Numbered from the stretch's first letter, positions 43,535 to 55,826 are shown. The stretch is 64,000 nucleotides of DNA from Ornithodoros turicata (GCF_037126465.1 NW_026999355.1:434001-498000); one strand, 5' to 3'. Program-made: numbers and translations. Notes: generated from the sequence alone by a model not told the origin.

Positions 43535-44391
43535 TTCGTGAACACCTCAAATCTCGCAACCGCACTTTCCGCTCTAAGTTGATGCTGGTCAGAAATATGC
43601 ACGGAGATTAATAGATTAATAGCCTCTCCGATTGCCCGTTTCAATCAAGTCAGGTGACGACAAATGGCCTTTAACTGGATACCTCCACTCATCCACCACT
43701 ACGTCTAATGGTCGTACCGGCCACCAGGCGAATACAGCCACGGCTCAGATGTTTAAAGCACAAATCAACATGAGAGCGCTGTATTTTTATGCTCGTATAT
43801 TTTCGATCTGTCTAACAACGGAGTGTGTAGACGATATAGAGCAGAAGCTAATAGACTAGTCAGGTGACGCACGTCGTCAGTCGTCACTGGTCATCACAGC
43901 GTGCGTCACAATATAATATCCGCCATCCGCCGTATCCGCCACGAGCGGTGTTTTGTAGTTTTGGCTTTGACGAGCTGCTACAACAAAAATTACGCACTGT
44001 CCATAGAAGTAATGTTGTGATCAGCTAAGTAATAACGTGAATGTCCATTCCTACAACTTTTCTGTCTTGCATAGCGCATCATTTGTGTGCTGTCACGTTT
44101 ATTTATCCAATCCAATCCGAGTCGAAAGAAGCGCACGAAAGAGCACGCGACGACGAAACAGAAACCGCAGAAACAAGACTCAAATGTTGTGCACCAAAGA
44201 CACGACTGCAACAACTCACTGCACTGAGACAATTGTGTGAAAGTGTTATGTGTTGTTCATACCATTGCACAAGCTAGTCGTTTAATTTGCACCTGCCGTT
44301 CACCTTGCTCTGGGAGGTCACTGCAGCTAGCTGTGATCGGGTTACAACCATCTAACTCTAAAAATAGGACGCTGTGGTGCGAGACACCGAC
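43535..44391. promoter_or_regulatory. Shared 5' region between HGS and CLCC1 (candidate bidirectional promoter)
   Basis: The two start codons face away from each other across 857 bp. The interval holds no convincing ORF and no recognised transposon end, unlike most intergenic DNA here. It must contain both 5' UTRs and both start sites. I see no clear TATA box. CpG-containing stretches occur near 43.88-44.16 kb. The promoter role is inferred from position. Confidence 0.5.
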
Positions 44392-47300
44392 ATGCTGCGA
44401 GTAATATTTTTAATTGTAACAGTTGGCCTGTGTGCATCAGAAAACATCCCACAGAACGATGTATTTGCTGTCAACTCTGTTCAAGATGATGACTTTTACA
44501 GCCAAGACGTTGGCGACGCTGAAAAACTTCGAGTTATCATTGGAGACAGCTCCGGCTGGGTGAATCCACACAACATGTTCAGCTACAACCAAGGATCTCA
44601 AGTGAACCGACCAAGCGAACGATCAGAGAGCACAGCCGAGACTGACGAGCCGATATCTGAAGACACCGTGACTCCGAGTGAACGGAAAGCTTTGTATTCT
44701 AAGAAAGCATGGGCAACCCCCAAGCTTGTCCGCACTAAACCACCTCCGCCAACACAAGAGACTCAGGAGGTGCGCTCAGAGCCTGCACCGTTGTGCGACC
44801 CCTGCGACTGCAAGTGCCGGGAACTGAAAACGGACCTTCAGAAGTGCCAAGCTGACTTGCAGGTAGAGTATATAGTTGCTTGCAGTATACACGATACAGG
44901 GACCTGATGTTTCACTTCATTTCATTGCGATGGGAATGGGATGAAACAACATTGATGCGCCCGCCTTGCATTGTCCCAACTAGATCCTAGCTCTCACTAC
45001 TGCAACAGAATCTTCTAAAGATTATTTTTGTTTGTTTAACTACCAGTTGCAGACCTAGCATAGTGTTGACATCTCACAAGCAAAGTATGCTGGATTTCAT
45101 GCATTGCAACCCCCACTAGTGCCCAGTTCACAGTGGTGCAGGATACAGATTGTACACAAGCGTAATTATACAGGGTGTCCGGGAAAACGTGTCATTGAAT
45201 TATAATAAAAAAACTACACCACCTAGATTCATGCGGTCAACGGCATTTGTTCTTACTTGGTTTTTGCCACCTCTTGATGTGAATTTCGTGTAACGTAAGT
45301 TTAATTATGTAAATTTTTGCCAACTGAAGTTGGAAATTTGCCAAGTAAGGGTGACTTTTTTACTTCACCAATGTGAAGAGCGTGTCTAATTTACTCTAAC
45401 TAATTATAATTAACAGGGATATTCAGGAGCTATCCCATCAGAAAAAATAGTCGAACATCATGCTCTGTGGAGCGAGCGCGCAACAGATTTTTCTGCGCAA
45501 TCCTTGTCAGTCCGACGAAAGGAGGTTGGAAACCCAGCCCACACCTGTAACGCAGAAAGAGATAACACAGGTATGGCTTATCGCATCCGACTTTCCCTGG
45601 GATCGCTTTTCCTTCCACTTTCCCTCTCCTGATTTCAGGAACTGTCACTTTTTCTACTATCACTCTGTGGGCTAGGTTTGGAACCTCCTTTCATCGGACT
45701 GAGAGCGATTGCGCTCAAAAAGTCATCGCGCGTTATGGTTCGGTGCTACGAAAAGCGTGATGTTCGGCTATTTTTCTCGATGGGATAGCTTGTGAATATC
45801 ACCGTCAATTATCATGAATTTGAGTGAATTCGGCACGCTCTTCATATTGGTGGGGGTAAAAAAGTGACCTTTACTTGGCAAATTTCAGAGTTCAGTTCGC
45901 AAATATTTAGATAATTAAACTTACGATACATGAAATTCACATCAGGAGTTGGCAAAAACCTAGTAAGAACAAATGCCGTTGACCGCATGATTTTAGGTGG
46001 CGTAGTCTTTTTATTATAATTCAATGACACGTTTTCTGGGACACCCTGTATAAGCTGCAAGGGTGAACCCTAGCACTTGGACAATGTGGGTCTCAGTGTC
46101 CTCAAACATCTGTCCCTCTTTCAGAAACAGGACAGCTTGCTTGTGACTAACCAAGATGCTCTGATACTTTCACGATAGTGACATCCATTCAAGCAAGCTA
46201 AACTTGGTCTGCAAATCTTTTGTAACATTGTTTCAATGCAACATATCTGGTAACCAAGTGTTGCAAATTTTGCAAAGAAAGTTGCAGCTAGGTAGTATAT
46301 GCTTTTGCAGCATACTTTGATGGAAAACTTACTATATAACTGCCTGTCAGATGTGTGTAAGTTGAAAACAAAGTAAAATATATTGAAAACAAGTCTGCTA
46401 GCTGTAACTACTAATACCTAGGGACGTAACAAAGTAACAACACAGGGTGTCCAATGGGAGGATGTCATTTAATTCGTAAAAACAGGTTTCACTACATAAA
46501 AATTTGAAACTACTTGGGATACATACATAAGGTATTTGTCACACATCACGGTAGTTTGCATTTGTGTCACGCATTAATTCAGCAAATATTGTTAGTTGAA
46601 CTCGCAAATTACCCAAGCAAAGGTAGCATTTTTCTTCATTAATTCGGAAGCCTATGACCGTAACATACTATTCCAGCTTGCCCGTTTTACGTGACATCCG
46701 TATCAGTCGGCTTCTCTGGCCTTTTTGGCAAGTATTTTGGGATGGGTGAGCTGGTGCTAGGGAAATCCTGGCACTGGCCTATCGCAATCTTTGCGGTTCA
46801 CGCTTAGTTTGTAACGTCTTTCCATGCCATCAATCTTCACATTCACACACAGGAAAAAAAAAGACTTCCACAGGCAATTGGAAACTAGTTTCTGCGTTTC
46901 GCTTCCATACATGGGCAGTTCTCAGAGCTATCTGGTGTTCTTTTTCTTTCCTCTGACATTGGATGTTGAACTTCTCTTTTCTGCAGTTAAAAAATTGTTA
47001 CAGCATTATTGCATTACACGTTGACACATTCCAAATGTTGAAAAGGAGTAAGTTTGCTTCTTATGACTTCCAGGCTGTTCGCTTACGAGCAGTGCTTGCA
47101 GACGTCGAATCACCCAGGGGATCCTCTACTGGCTGCGACAGAGATCGCCAATTTGTGTATCTTCGTCGTCTGGCTTTGAGCTTTGTGTACCATGCGAAGT
47201 TTCGTCGGCGCAACATTCAGTCCAATATCAAACTGTCCATCCTGCTTTCTCCAGAAGAGGTAAGTTTCTGAACACTTCAATGACAGTGTTATGTACAGTC

Positions 47301-50300
47301 ATGTATGTACTACCATAACAGCTTTGCATACAACGAAAGCTCTTAGACAGAGCCGTAGTGAGGGGGGGCAGCCGCCCAAGTCGTTGTCGTCGTCGACGAG
47401 TTGTTGTGAACGTCGTCAACAAGTCGTCGTCATTGTCTTCCCTTTTCTTGATACAACGTTTTGGCACTGGCAACCACCCAGCTCATACAAAGACAATTCA
47501 TACCATGTTCAACTTGTATCAATATGAACCCATTCCAATTCAAGATGTACCAGGAAAGGCCATATGAGGAGAAAATTTCATAGAGTGTGACTTATACTAA
47601 AGGAAATGTGTGAATCCCACAAATAATATTTACTGGAGCGCACTCAAGGATCGTTAAAATGAACTGCATTGGTTGTGGGAAATGGGGAAGTTTGAAAAGA
47701 AACCAAATATAAACTGTTCCACTTACGTAGAAGTGTTTTTTTTTTTGTTTTTTTTTCACGTGGAATTATTTTTCGCATTTTTTGCACTTTTTCCCCAAAT
47801 CGCGAATTTAAGTTAACGCGAATAACTCTGGCCATATGAGGGCGAAAATTGTCCGACGTTCCACGCTATACCGTGACTACCTTGACCCTTTCTACTCCAT
47901 GCAGCCTAGGCAGTTAAGCAAACCGCAGAAGATTGTTTTATCCCATCAGGTAAGATGTAAAGAAATGAAAATTGATCACGCTTTTGTTACTCCAACAAAC
48001 GCATTGCACTGTACATATATACCACTATACCACGAAGCCGCAACATGCCTTTCCCCGCATTCGCAAAACGAGCTTGTATGAGAGTATGACATCTCAACCG
48101 AACTGTTCAGTGCCCTGAGTGATAATGAATGAGAACTGCTGAAATGAACTGGCTGACCTGCACACGGTCGGTACTATGGCCTCCTGCAGGGTCCCTAAAT
48201 GCCATTGTACATGGCCACAGGCCATGTCTGTGAGGAGAAGAAAGGGATTGACCTAGAACGGCGCCATCCCTGTGAACAACGGATGTCTCAGCACGTGCCT
48301 GAGTATTGGTGGCGGCACGATATGCAAGAGCAAAGCACACCCGGAAATCTGTGTTGCAAATTTACAGGGTTATTTTAGCAAACGTTACACATTTCGACCG
48401 CACTGTAAAAATAGAAGACTAGATTTGGCCCATCCCAAACTTTGCAGACTGATAGCCATTTGTCTGAAGTTTCATTCAAATTTTTTGTAAGCACTACGGT
48501 CATGTAGAAAGAAAATTAAAAATAAAGCAAAATCTTGCCCCATGCATTTTCAATGGCCTATCCCACACAAACACCGCCATTTTTTCTTGTGTCTGCTTCA
48601 CGTTCACATCACTTCACACAGGCAGCGCTGCCTACAACAATGTGACATGCCGATTCTGACGTTATGCACCAATCCTCTTGTTCTGTATCCTGGTGCCACC
48701 TGTGTGTGGTGAAATGAAAGTGAAGCGCAAACAGCAGAAAATGGTGACTTTTGAGTGATAGGCCATAGAAAATGCACAGAGTGAGATTTTGCTTGTTTTT
48801 TAATTTTTCTTTGACAGGACTATAATGCTCACGAAAAATTCCAACAAAACTTCAGACCAATGGCTACCAGTCTGCAAAGTTTGGTGTTGTTCATCAAAAC
48901 CAAAGTTTGGTGTTGTGCGATCAAAATGTGTAACGTTTGCTAGACTAACCCTGTAAGTTCTCGCGAATCACTCCTTGAACCAGCTTTGCTCGAAAACGCA
49001 AAAATATTTTCCACACAGAAAAAAACGACTTCTACAGTATTATTTGTCGCATGGAATATCAAGACACTAATCACATGAATAGGTCAATAATGGCCTTAAC
49101 CTGCATTCTGGTTCATCACAATACTGTTGACAAAGGGTCCGGTGGCACGTTTCTCGTGGCGTTGCTTTTGTGATTTTTAAAATTTTTTTAATCTGCCTTT
49201 AAGTTTTCTGACCAACTGCTTACCTGTTTTCTTGTGACATTTGCATTTGGTATTTGCGTGTAGTATTAACGTGAGATCTCTGTTCAACAAGGTTAATGCA
49301 TTATTGCTAATTTTTTGCACTGCGATCTCGGAATCCCATTAGGAAAACAATGTACAGTGGCAATATGTGCGTGACATTTCCTTCATATAAGTCACACTCT
49401 GTGACATTTGTTCCTATGGCCTTTCCAGGTGCAACTTGAATTGAAATGGTTTCAGATTGGTACAAGTTGAGCTATGTGTTGAATGTGGTGCGAGTTTTTT
49501 TTTAATTCCGCATTAGCGCAGCGAAGCAACTACAGCTATGGGCGACGTACAGATGTGGACAGATGGAGAGAGAACAGCAGGAAGGTGTGGGGGACAGGGG
49601 GGATTAGTATGCATCCTGGGCTGACTTCAGGGGTAAGTGTACCGACATTCGTCTGGAAAGTCTTTGGAAAACCCAGGGAAAACCTCAGACAGCATAGCCA
49701 GTGGTAGGATTCGAACCCAGCACCTCCCAGTCTTCAGCACGACCTTGGCTACCACCACCGAGCGGGACGCATTAACCCGCTCAGCCATGCTGCTGTTAGG
49801 TACGAGTTGTCCTGATATGGGGAGTTGTCGTGGTATGAGCTGGGGTATGTACCGTCCTCATGATACCTACACATCTCAAGGCGGTGTCTGCAAATGTTTG
49901 GTTGTGTGCAAAATAGAAGAGGCTAGAGTGCTGTGACAAGGGGATGCGTATCATAAAACCAAGAAATGTTGGGACATCTATGCCATCGTTAAATGTCCTT
50001 ATCGTGCCTGTGGTAATCTATTTGTTTTTGCTGCATTCTTTTTCTGCACAACACAGATTTCCGCACTTGAGCAGCTCGCAAGGCACGAGGAAAGTCGTGC
50101 TGAAGAACTGGAGAGCCATCTGTCCGCCATTTTGGCAAGCTCTACTGTGGTTCCAGACATTCCCATGGATACAGGCATCATGGCTGCCATCGCCACCTGG
50201 TGTACCAGCGTTTTCGGACAACCGCGTGCAGAATGGATTGTCCCAGGACTGGCACTTTTGGGAGTGTTGCTCTTTGCTGCGCTGCACGGAGCCTCCTGGC

Positions 50301-53300
50301 GTGTGGTCTTCCTAGCGGTCGTAATTTATTTGTTCTTCGCGAGCTTCCTGTGGCATTGGGTTCATCTCTACAAGGTATGTGTACAATTGAACCTCCGTAT
50401 GCAATAGAGGGATAAGTAAAAAAAATTCCAAACCCGAGAAAAGGGGCCTGATCTGATGGTTCGCCCCATTGACACACGTGCATTTTCCGTTTCTTACCCT
50501 CCTGCAGCGGGCCAATAAATTTCAGTACAGTCATAAATTTTCTTTGGCGGATACATACTGGTATGTAGATGTCATTGCAGCAAAAATAGTAAAAAGGGGA
50601 TACGTCGACTTATCCCCTTATTGCATACAGAGGTTCAGTTATGCTGCACCTGTGGGTTGTGGTGAAGAATAGGGCCTGGCTTTCTGTGCATGAATTAGGG
50701 CCCTCAGTTTTCGGGTTTTATTTTTTGTGAAAATCGGGGGGGGGGGAGTAAATATCGGGTTGAAAATCAGGACCTGCCAAACAGGGTAAAATCGGGTGAT
50801 ATACTGAGAAGTGATGTATTTTCAGGTGAAAAAAAAAAAAATTATGTGTTGAAATTAATTAATTAATTAATACATCGCGAGACAACTGAGATCATGAGCG
50901 ATGCCACAGCGGTCGGTCTGTGGAGTGTTGAAATTAAATGAAAGAATATTTATTAAGGAACTGGTTGATAATTCACTGTATAACCACTAAGGCTTGCACT
51001 GGCCCCTGTTTATAGAAAGAATAAGTTGCATGTTCAGTAAAGCATCATCCATCGATGAGCGTTGAGAGCATGCTCGCACTCGCGTTGGTATGCCTCGTGT
51101 ATCGTTGGCTGTTGCTACATCCTCTTTACTACTCCGCGTACTTTGCTGATACAAGATACTCCCTACAAGATTTGAAAGTTGACTTCACCTAACACTTCCG
51201 TGTATTGCGGGCAAACCCACTTCAAGGAACGCCGAGCTTTGCTTAACTCTTTGTTTCTTCGCTGTTTAGCATAATCTTTCCTGATTCCTTTGCTATTTTT
51301 GGTAACAGCACAAGGGTCTCGTCGAGATCCACGGAAAGCACTAACAGTACAAAAATCCAACACTGAAGTTTTCAACTTACTTATTGACACAAGCTTTCAT
51401 GTAGGGGACTACATTTCTTCGGGTGTGAAAAACACAGGGCATTTTTGGTACGAAACCAGGCCATTACTTTGGTTGGCGTTGCCAATGTGCAAGGCGGCTT
51501 CACCTCATTATTGAAATGGATTTTGAGGGACAAGGGAAGCTGTCATGACCCCATTAATCTAACTTATCACTGAACTAACCAAGTTGATGATGTCTTAGGT
51601 TAGTTTAGTGAGAGCCTCTGTGTTTTGTTTAGTGAAGTTAGGTTAGATTAATAGGGCCATGGCCGCTTCGATAATGAAGTTGGGAGTGCGAGGCAAGCTG
51701 CTACAGCCACACTAGTCTAACCTAATATATCACTAAACAAAGTGTATGATGTCATAGGTTAAAGATGGCTTTCCCGTAACACATATAAATGAATCGAAAA
51801 GTTCCGCTAAATCTACAAACACTAAGCATTCGTTGAAGTGGGCTTGACTGCAATACACGAAAGTGTTTGGTGAAGCCAACTTTCAAATGGTGACGCCTAC
51901 CAAAGGAACATTTTTCACGTTAGAAATCGGACCTGCATGCAAGCGTTCACAAATCCAAACCCGATGTGTTTTGTTTACTTCGCCAGTAAGATGCGGCGCT
52001 GTCGGGAGCGGTCGCGCGATTGCCGTAGTTCGCGCGTGTGCGGCTCAAGTCCTTGGTTTGCGCTTTCGCAAGCCCGGTTTATGGGTTTTATCGGGTTAAA
52101 CCCGAACTATTTTGATGTAAATCGGGGGGTAAAAACGGGCTTTATCTGGTTTTACCCGAAAACTGAGGGCCCTATGCATGATGTATTGTTGGGGACACGG
52201 TTAGCTAAAATCGCCTATCAGCATTTCACCGTCCCGTATTACCTCTGTTGCAATTGAAAGTGTTGTGCCAATATCGTATTTGAAGGTGGATCATGTGCTG
52301 CACGTGTTTATTACTCGAAAGAAATAGTCTTTGAACACCTGGATATTTGAGATGAGATAAACCACGGAGTGCTGATTTTAGACAGCCATGTCCCCTACAG
52401 TACATACCTTTTGGTGCACACTGTACATTAAAGGGGGTTTGACACTTTGGCGCTGAATGCCAAAGTACTGAGGAGAAAAGTGTAATTTTTTTAAGTGTCA
52501 TAGAACAAGGTAAGGTACAAGCCCTTGAACAAACTTCGGCGTCGAAATCTGACGTGAGAGGAACAAGGTTGGTTTTCTTAGGTACATGACATTTCCCCCA
52601 GCCGCATTCATTGGTGGAGACGCCTGCCGTGATGTCATGGTCGGATGGGTCTTCCTATTCATGGTGCTCGCTTTCTACACGCCCATTACCACCTCTACTG
52701 TGAAAGCTGGAATGAGAGTTCACACTGATCAAAATAACCGTCTTTTACATATGTAGATGGGTAGAAATCCAGCGAACCGGTAGAGATGTAGGAAGGGAGT
52801 TGCCTCAGGACAGAAGCCGCCGATGTTTCGAACAGAGACTGTTCTTCTTCTGGGCACCATCCTCATCATTGGCATGGTATTTAAAGGGTTAGGTGTGACG
52901 CGTTTAAAGATTCATGCGAATTGTGGGTCAGCAGCCCGGAGGGAAGAGAGGTTCCGTACGGGCTTCTACGGCTGGAGTGAATGGCTGCTTTGTTAGAGTG
53001 TGGAGGGGAGCACAAAGCAGCCATTCACTCCGGCCGTAGAAGCCCGTACGGAACCTTTCTTCCCTCCGCTCTGTTGACCCACAATTCGCATGAACTTTTA
53101 AACACGTCACACCTAACCCTTTAAATACCATGCCAATGATGAGGACGGTGCCCAGAAGAAGAACAGTCTCTGTTCGAAATATTGGCGGCTTCTGTCCTGA
53201 GGCAACTCCCTTCCTACGTCTTTTACATATGTTTGGCATATTTTGGTGGCAGAGTGTCACGACCACCTATAAATAGCATCTTCGAGCGAGTTGTCGGACT

Positions 53301-55505
53301 TAAAGTAGCACAGAAGTCATTTTTAACACCCAGTTTTCTTCCTATAAAACTGTTAGGTAGGCCAGTAAGATGCACCATGCGAAGTAATTTACACCACAGA
53401 GTCATAATTATCACAGAAATTGAATTAAAAATACGCCGCAAAAAGTGACCGTGCACAACGGTGGCGAAGAGCAGTACCAGCCTGTGATCTGCCTGGAACC
53501 TCGCGCTGACGTCATAAGGAGAACGCTCGCTGATTGGCCTAGAGAAATGTTGTCTGCTACTCCGCTGTCGTCTGCTACTCGGCTGTTCGGGGTTCTGATA
53601 AAGCCTTTCTCCTTGCTCGGTAATGCTTCTGCCGCTCCTTCTATCCCCAATTCTCCGGGAAAACTGGCAAAACAGGTTTACGGCGGCAAAGGGACAAGGC
53701 GCTGACCCCCAGTGACCGGCAAACCAGAACGAGTCTCCTTATGCCGTCATCGGTGACGTGCCATCATACCTCCTCATCCTTGTTATAGCTGGAGTGGCGA
53801 GTTAAGGGTGAAGGCGCGGAGCTATGTTTATGCGAGTTTTTTTCTGGGAAACAAATTGCACACATCAAAACCTTTCGCGCTATTCGGTATATTGACACAC
53901 ACACTTTCGTCAGATGTCTTAATCTGAAATTTTTTTGGATGGCCCTCTGTACTCCTTTAAGTGTACCATATTTTGTGTCTTAGGTTACCGAGGCCCACCG
54001 TGAAGCGTATCTCAAACAGAATGTGGACGCTGCTAGCAAATGCACACCCGATTATGAACCAGGGGTCCTGTCTAGCATAGCAGACATGTTCAGAAAGAAG
54101 GTCGACTGCGAGCAGTACTACGAGGAAATTCATGTTAGTCCTTTGTGGAGGGTAAGTGTCCAATTTGCTACTCATGCAGAATGCAGCAGACACTAAAACA
54201 TACTGCTAATGCACACAGTTTCGACTAATTTGCATAGCAAAATTCAGTGATGGATAGTTCAACGTATTTGCTCATTTTATGATTAAAAAAAAAAGACTTT
54301 GAACAAGGAGTTTCATATTCTGCTGTCTCACTTTTGCCTGAACATCCCTTGTTAAAGAGAACGAATTTTAGGCAATTAGTCATACCTAAAGCCTGAAGTT
54401 TTGGGGATATATGTTTTTTGCCCAATTCGGCGGGTAAAAGGGGGTAAATTCATGCGAATTCAGGTACAAAAACTTCCGGTATGATAAATTCAGGGAGAAA
54501 TCGGGCTCCATTAGTCACGCATACAGTACTGGTTTGGTACAAACGATGATGTAATTGCGTTTGCTGCCAAACAAGCTAGTGCGCATTCCCACAGACGTGT
54601 CAGGGAGGCCGATTTGCTGGGTAAAAATTGGGTTTTACCCTAAAGAGGCAATGTTCGATTCGGGGAAGAAACGGGTTAAACCCTAAAACTTCAGGCTCTA
54701 GTCATACAGTAATTACATATACTCCCTTTAAGAGAATGTATGCCTGGTCGTATAACTCACCTGCAAAGATAATATCCATGCTGTTCTCATAGCCTTTTTT
54801 ATAAAACCTGTAGCAAATACAAAAAAGAAAACAACCTGCATATCTGGGTGCCGTTCAGACTGAGCCCCTGCCCCATATATGTCTGCTTCTTTTTTTTTTC
54901 TCTTGCAGAACAGTCCCATGGTGGTACTGTCGGAAACACTGTTCCGTAGCATACTGCATCCCCTCCTTTTTTCTGGCAAGTACCTCGGACGCTTCATGAG
55001 CGATTTCTACGGTCACTTAACCTGGTGGAGCATTTTGCCAGCGTCTGCTTTCCTCGTCTGCGTCACCATCGTTTTACTCGCACTCTGCCTGGGCTACGCG
55101 GTGGTCCTCCCCTGTGGCCTCGGCACCCTCAACCCACTGAGAGTCACAGCCAAGCCAAAAGTCAAGGGCACAGATGACACGCAAGATCCACCTTTCATGA
55201 CACACAGAGCTGCACCACGTAGTGTTGAAGAAGGGCAAGGAGATTGCAGCGTGGTAACAGAAAAGGTAACGGCAGAACTTCCAGAAAAGAGAGATATTAA
55301 TGGCAGTGAAACAAACAGAACACCAACGCCTCAAGTCACTGCACAAGAAAGCGTTGACAAAGATAACGAGACAAAAAAGGCAGCTCCGCCTGCAGTAGGC
55401 ACTCCCACAACGGAGTACGTTGAGGACGTAGCGGATGAAGAAATTTCGGAGGAAGAGGACGATGAGGAGGACGAAGAGGAGGAGGAGGAGGAGACATCGT
55501 GGTGA
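44392..55505 (+). CDS. CLCC1: Chloride channel CLIC-like protein 1, complete, 6 exons
   Basis: CLCC1 is an ER-membrane anion-channel-like protein. Exons: 44392-44862, 47074-47259, 47905-47949, 50057-50374, 53984-54151, 54909-55505. All introns are phase 0 with GT/AG ends and give 594 residues (human about 551). A signal peptide (MLRVIFLIVTVGLCAS) leads to SGWVNPHNMFSYN, matching the conserved luminal WxDPxDMxxY region. Exon 4 carries two membrane segments (GLALLGVLLFAALHG and VVFLAVVIYLFFASFLWHW) and ends in HLYK. Exon 5 (CEQYYEEIHVSPLW) matches the luminal loop. Exon 6 opens with the conserved loop after that, then a third membrane segment (LVCVTIVLLALCLGYAVVL) and a cytosolic tail ending in an acidic run and ETSW. 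A GTG 18 bases upstream is in frame, but the ATG is better placed for the signal peptide. Least certain are the second exon's identity and the 45-nt exon. Confidence 0.92.
45171..46048. mobile_element. Long-inverted-end element (CAGGGTGTCC ends, TATA flanks)
   Basis: CAGGGTGTCCGGGAAAACGT and ACGTTTTCTGGGACACCCTG (right end, allowing for a one-base difference) are inverted; pairing persists over some 200-270 bp (GTGTCATTGAATTATAAT, CATTTGTTCTTACT, TGAATTTC blocks). TATA borders both sides. A single related left end lies at 46445. It is in CLCC1 intron 1. Confidence 0.75.
47905..47949 (+). CDS. CLCC1: CLCC1 microexon 3 (15 codons)
   Basis: The acceptor ACTCCATGCAG and donor CAG|GTAAGA bound PRQLSKPQKIVLSHQ, which bridges LSPEE of exon 2 and ISALEQLARHEE of exon 4 in phase 0. 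Skipping it would also keep frame. The open frame continues upstream of the acceptor, so a longer form using another acceptor is possible. It sits between inverted repeats at 47510-47610 and 49371-49469. Confidence 0.65.
48362..48956. mobile_element. Foldback element (TTACAGGGTTA ends)
   Basis: TTACAGGGTTATTTTAGCAA and the right end GCTAGACTAACCCTGTAA are inverted. Arms continue through AACGTTACACATTT, AAAATTAAAAATAAAGCAAA and CAATGGCCTATC for about 280 bp each. Confidence 0.75.
49496..49800 (-). mobile_element. tRNA-derived SINE, minus copy
   Basis: Minus strand: CATGGCTGAGCGGGTTAATG (A box), GGGTTCGAATCCTACCA (B box), then the same body and T-rich/A-rich tail as 15461-15750. The tRNA heads of the two copies differ more than the bodies. 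It ends about 250 bp before CLCC1 exon 4. Confidence 0.8.
50057..50374 (+). CDS. CLCC1: CLCC1 exon 4 with two transmembrane segments
   Basis: Residues ISALEQLARHEESRAEELES form an amphipathic stretch, followed by two hydrophobic segments and the conserved FLWHWVHLYK end, which matches the NWMYLYK element of vertebrate CLCC1. Confidence 0.93.
50696..52174. mobile_element. hAT-like element of the CGGGTTTAACCCG group, with inserts
   Basis: Inverted ends TAGGGCCCTCAGTTTTCGGG and CCCGAAAACTGAGGGCCCTA are perfect over 20 bp; TGCATGA is found just outside both ends. The interior holds a SINE tail (50869-50935) and two AACCTAA/TTAGGTTAG blocks near 51555-51760. Confidence 0.7.
52739..53232. repeat. 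Foldback element with 16-bp flanking direct repeats
   Basis: Arms of about 210 bp pair from CTTCCTAC/GTAGGAAG inward through GAGTTGCCTCAGGACAGAAG, CATGGTATTTAAAGGGTTAG and CCGTACGGGCTTCTACGGC to a short GTGTGGAGGGG spacer. CGTCTTTTACATATGT is at 52739-52754 and 53217-53232. Confidence 0.85.
53984..55505 (+). CDS. CLCC1: CLCC1 exons 5-6, conserved loop, third membrane segment and acidic tail
   Basis: Exon 53984-54151 encodes VTEAHREAYLKQ and the CEQYYEEIHVSPLW loop. Exon 54909-55505 encodes a hydrophobic helix, then about 130 polar residues ending with some 20 acidic residues and ETSW. The intron between holds a hAT-like MITE (54387-54700). Confidence 0.93.
54387..54700. mobile_element. hAT-like MITE, small copy of the CGGGTTTAACCCG group
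   Basis: Inverted ends TAAAGCCTGAAGTTTTGGGG and AAAACTTCAGGCTCTA (right), flanked by GTCATACC and GTCATACA (7 of 8 match). The interior has AATTCAGGGAGAAATCGGGC and GGGTTAAACCC, as in the 31.3-kb element. Confidence 0.75.
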
Positions 55506-55616
55506 GATGTCGAAAGAGACAACGCTGTGATAGGTGCAGTGCACAAATATGGGAGTGTTTCTATGACTTTGTCTTTCAGCATAGAACTGTTCCCTGCTTT
55601 TAAGTATGTTTGTATG

Positions 55617-55622
55617 ATTAAA
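55617..55622 (+). terminator. Polyadenylation signal of CLCC1
   Basis: ATTAAA, the common variant signal, lies 112 bases past the CLCC1 stop. Confidence 0.55.
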
Positions 55623-55826
55623 GTGCAATTCTGAGAGTGGTTGCATTAAGTACAGGTTCAATATTGCACTTGTTACACATTTCGCAGTACATGTCGCGTC
55701 TTACCCACCTCAATCTTTGCTGTCCAATACAGCAGGCTCTGTATGACGTCGAACATAAAAGTAATATGCAAGTGAGTTGGTGTACACTTGGCTTTGTCAG
55801 GGTATAGAGGTCACTAAAACCTAACT

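Larger units (their letters stand above)
47510..49469. repeat. Inverted repeat pair flanking CLCC1 microexon 3
   Basis: 47510-47610 and 49371-49469 are about 100-bp inverted arms sharing CAACTTGTA(T/C)CAAT, CATTTCAATTCAAG-type, CTGGAAAGGCCATA and AGAGTGTGACTTATA blocks. They enclose exon 47905-47949 and the foldback 48362-48956. Confidence 0.75.

Noticed and set aside
44374..44391. GTG start extending CLCC1 by six residues
   Set aside because: The ATG at 44392 directly begins a clean signal peptide, and GTG starts are rare in animals.
55074..55661. 195-codon antisense protein opposite the CLCC1 tail
   Set aside because: It mirrors the GAG-rich acidic coding tract and has Leu/Ser-rich content with no family match.
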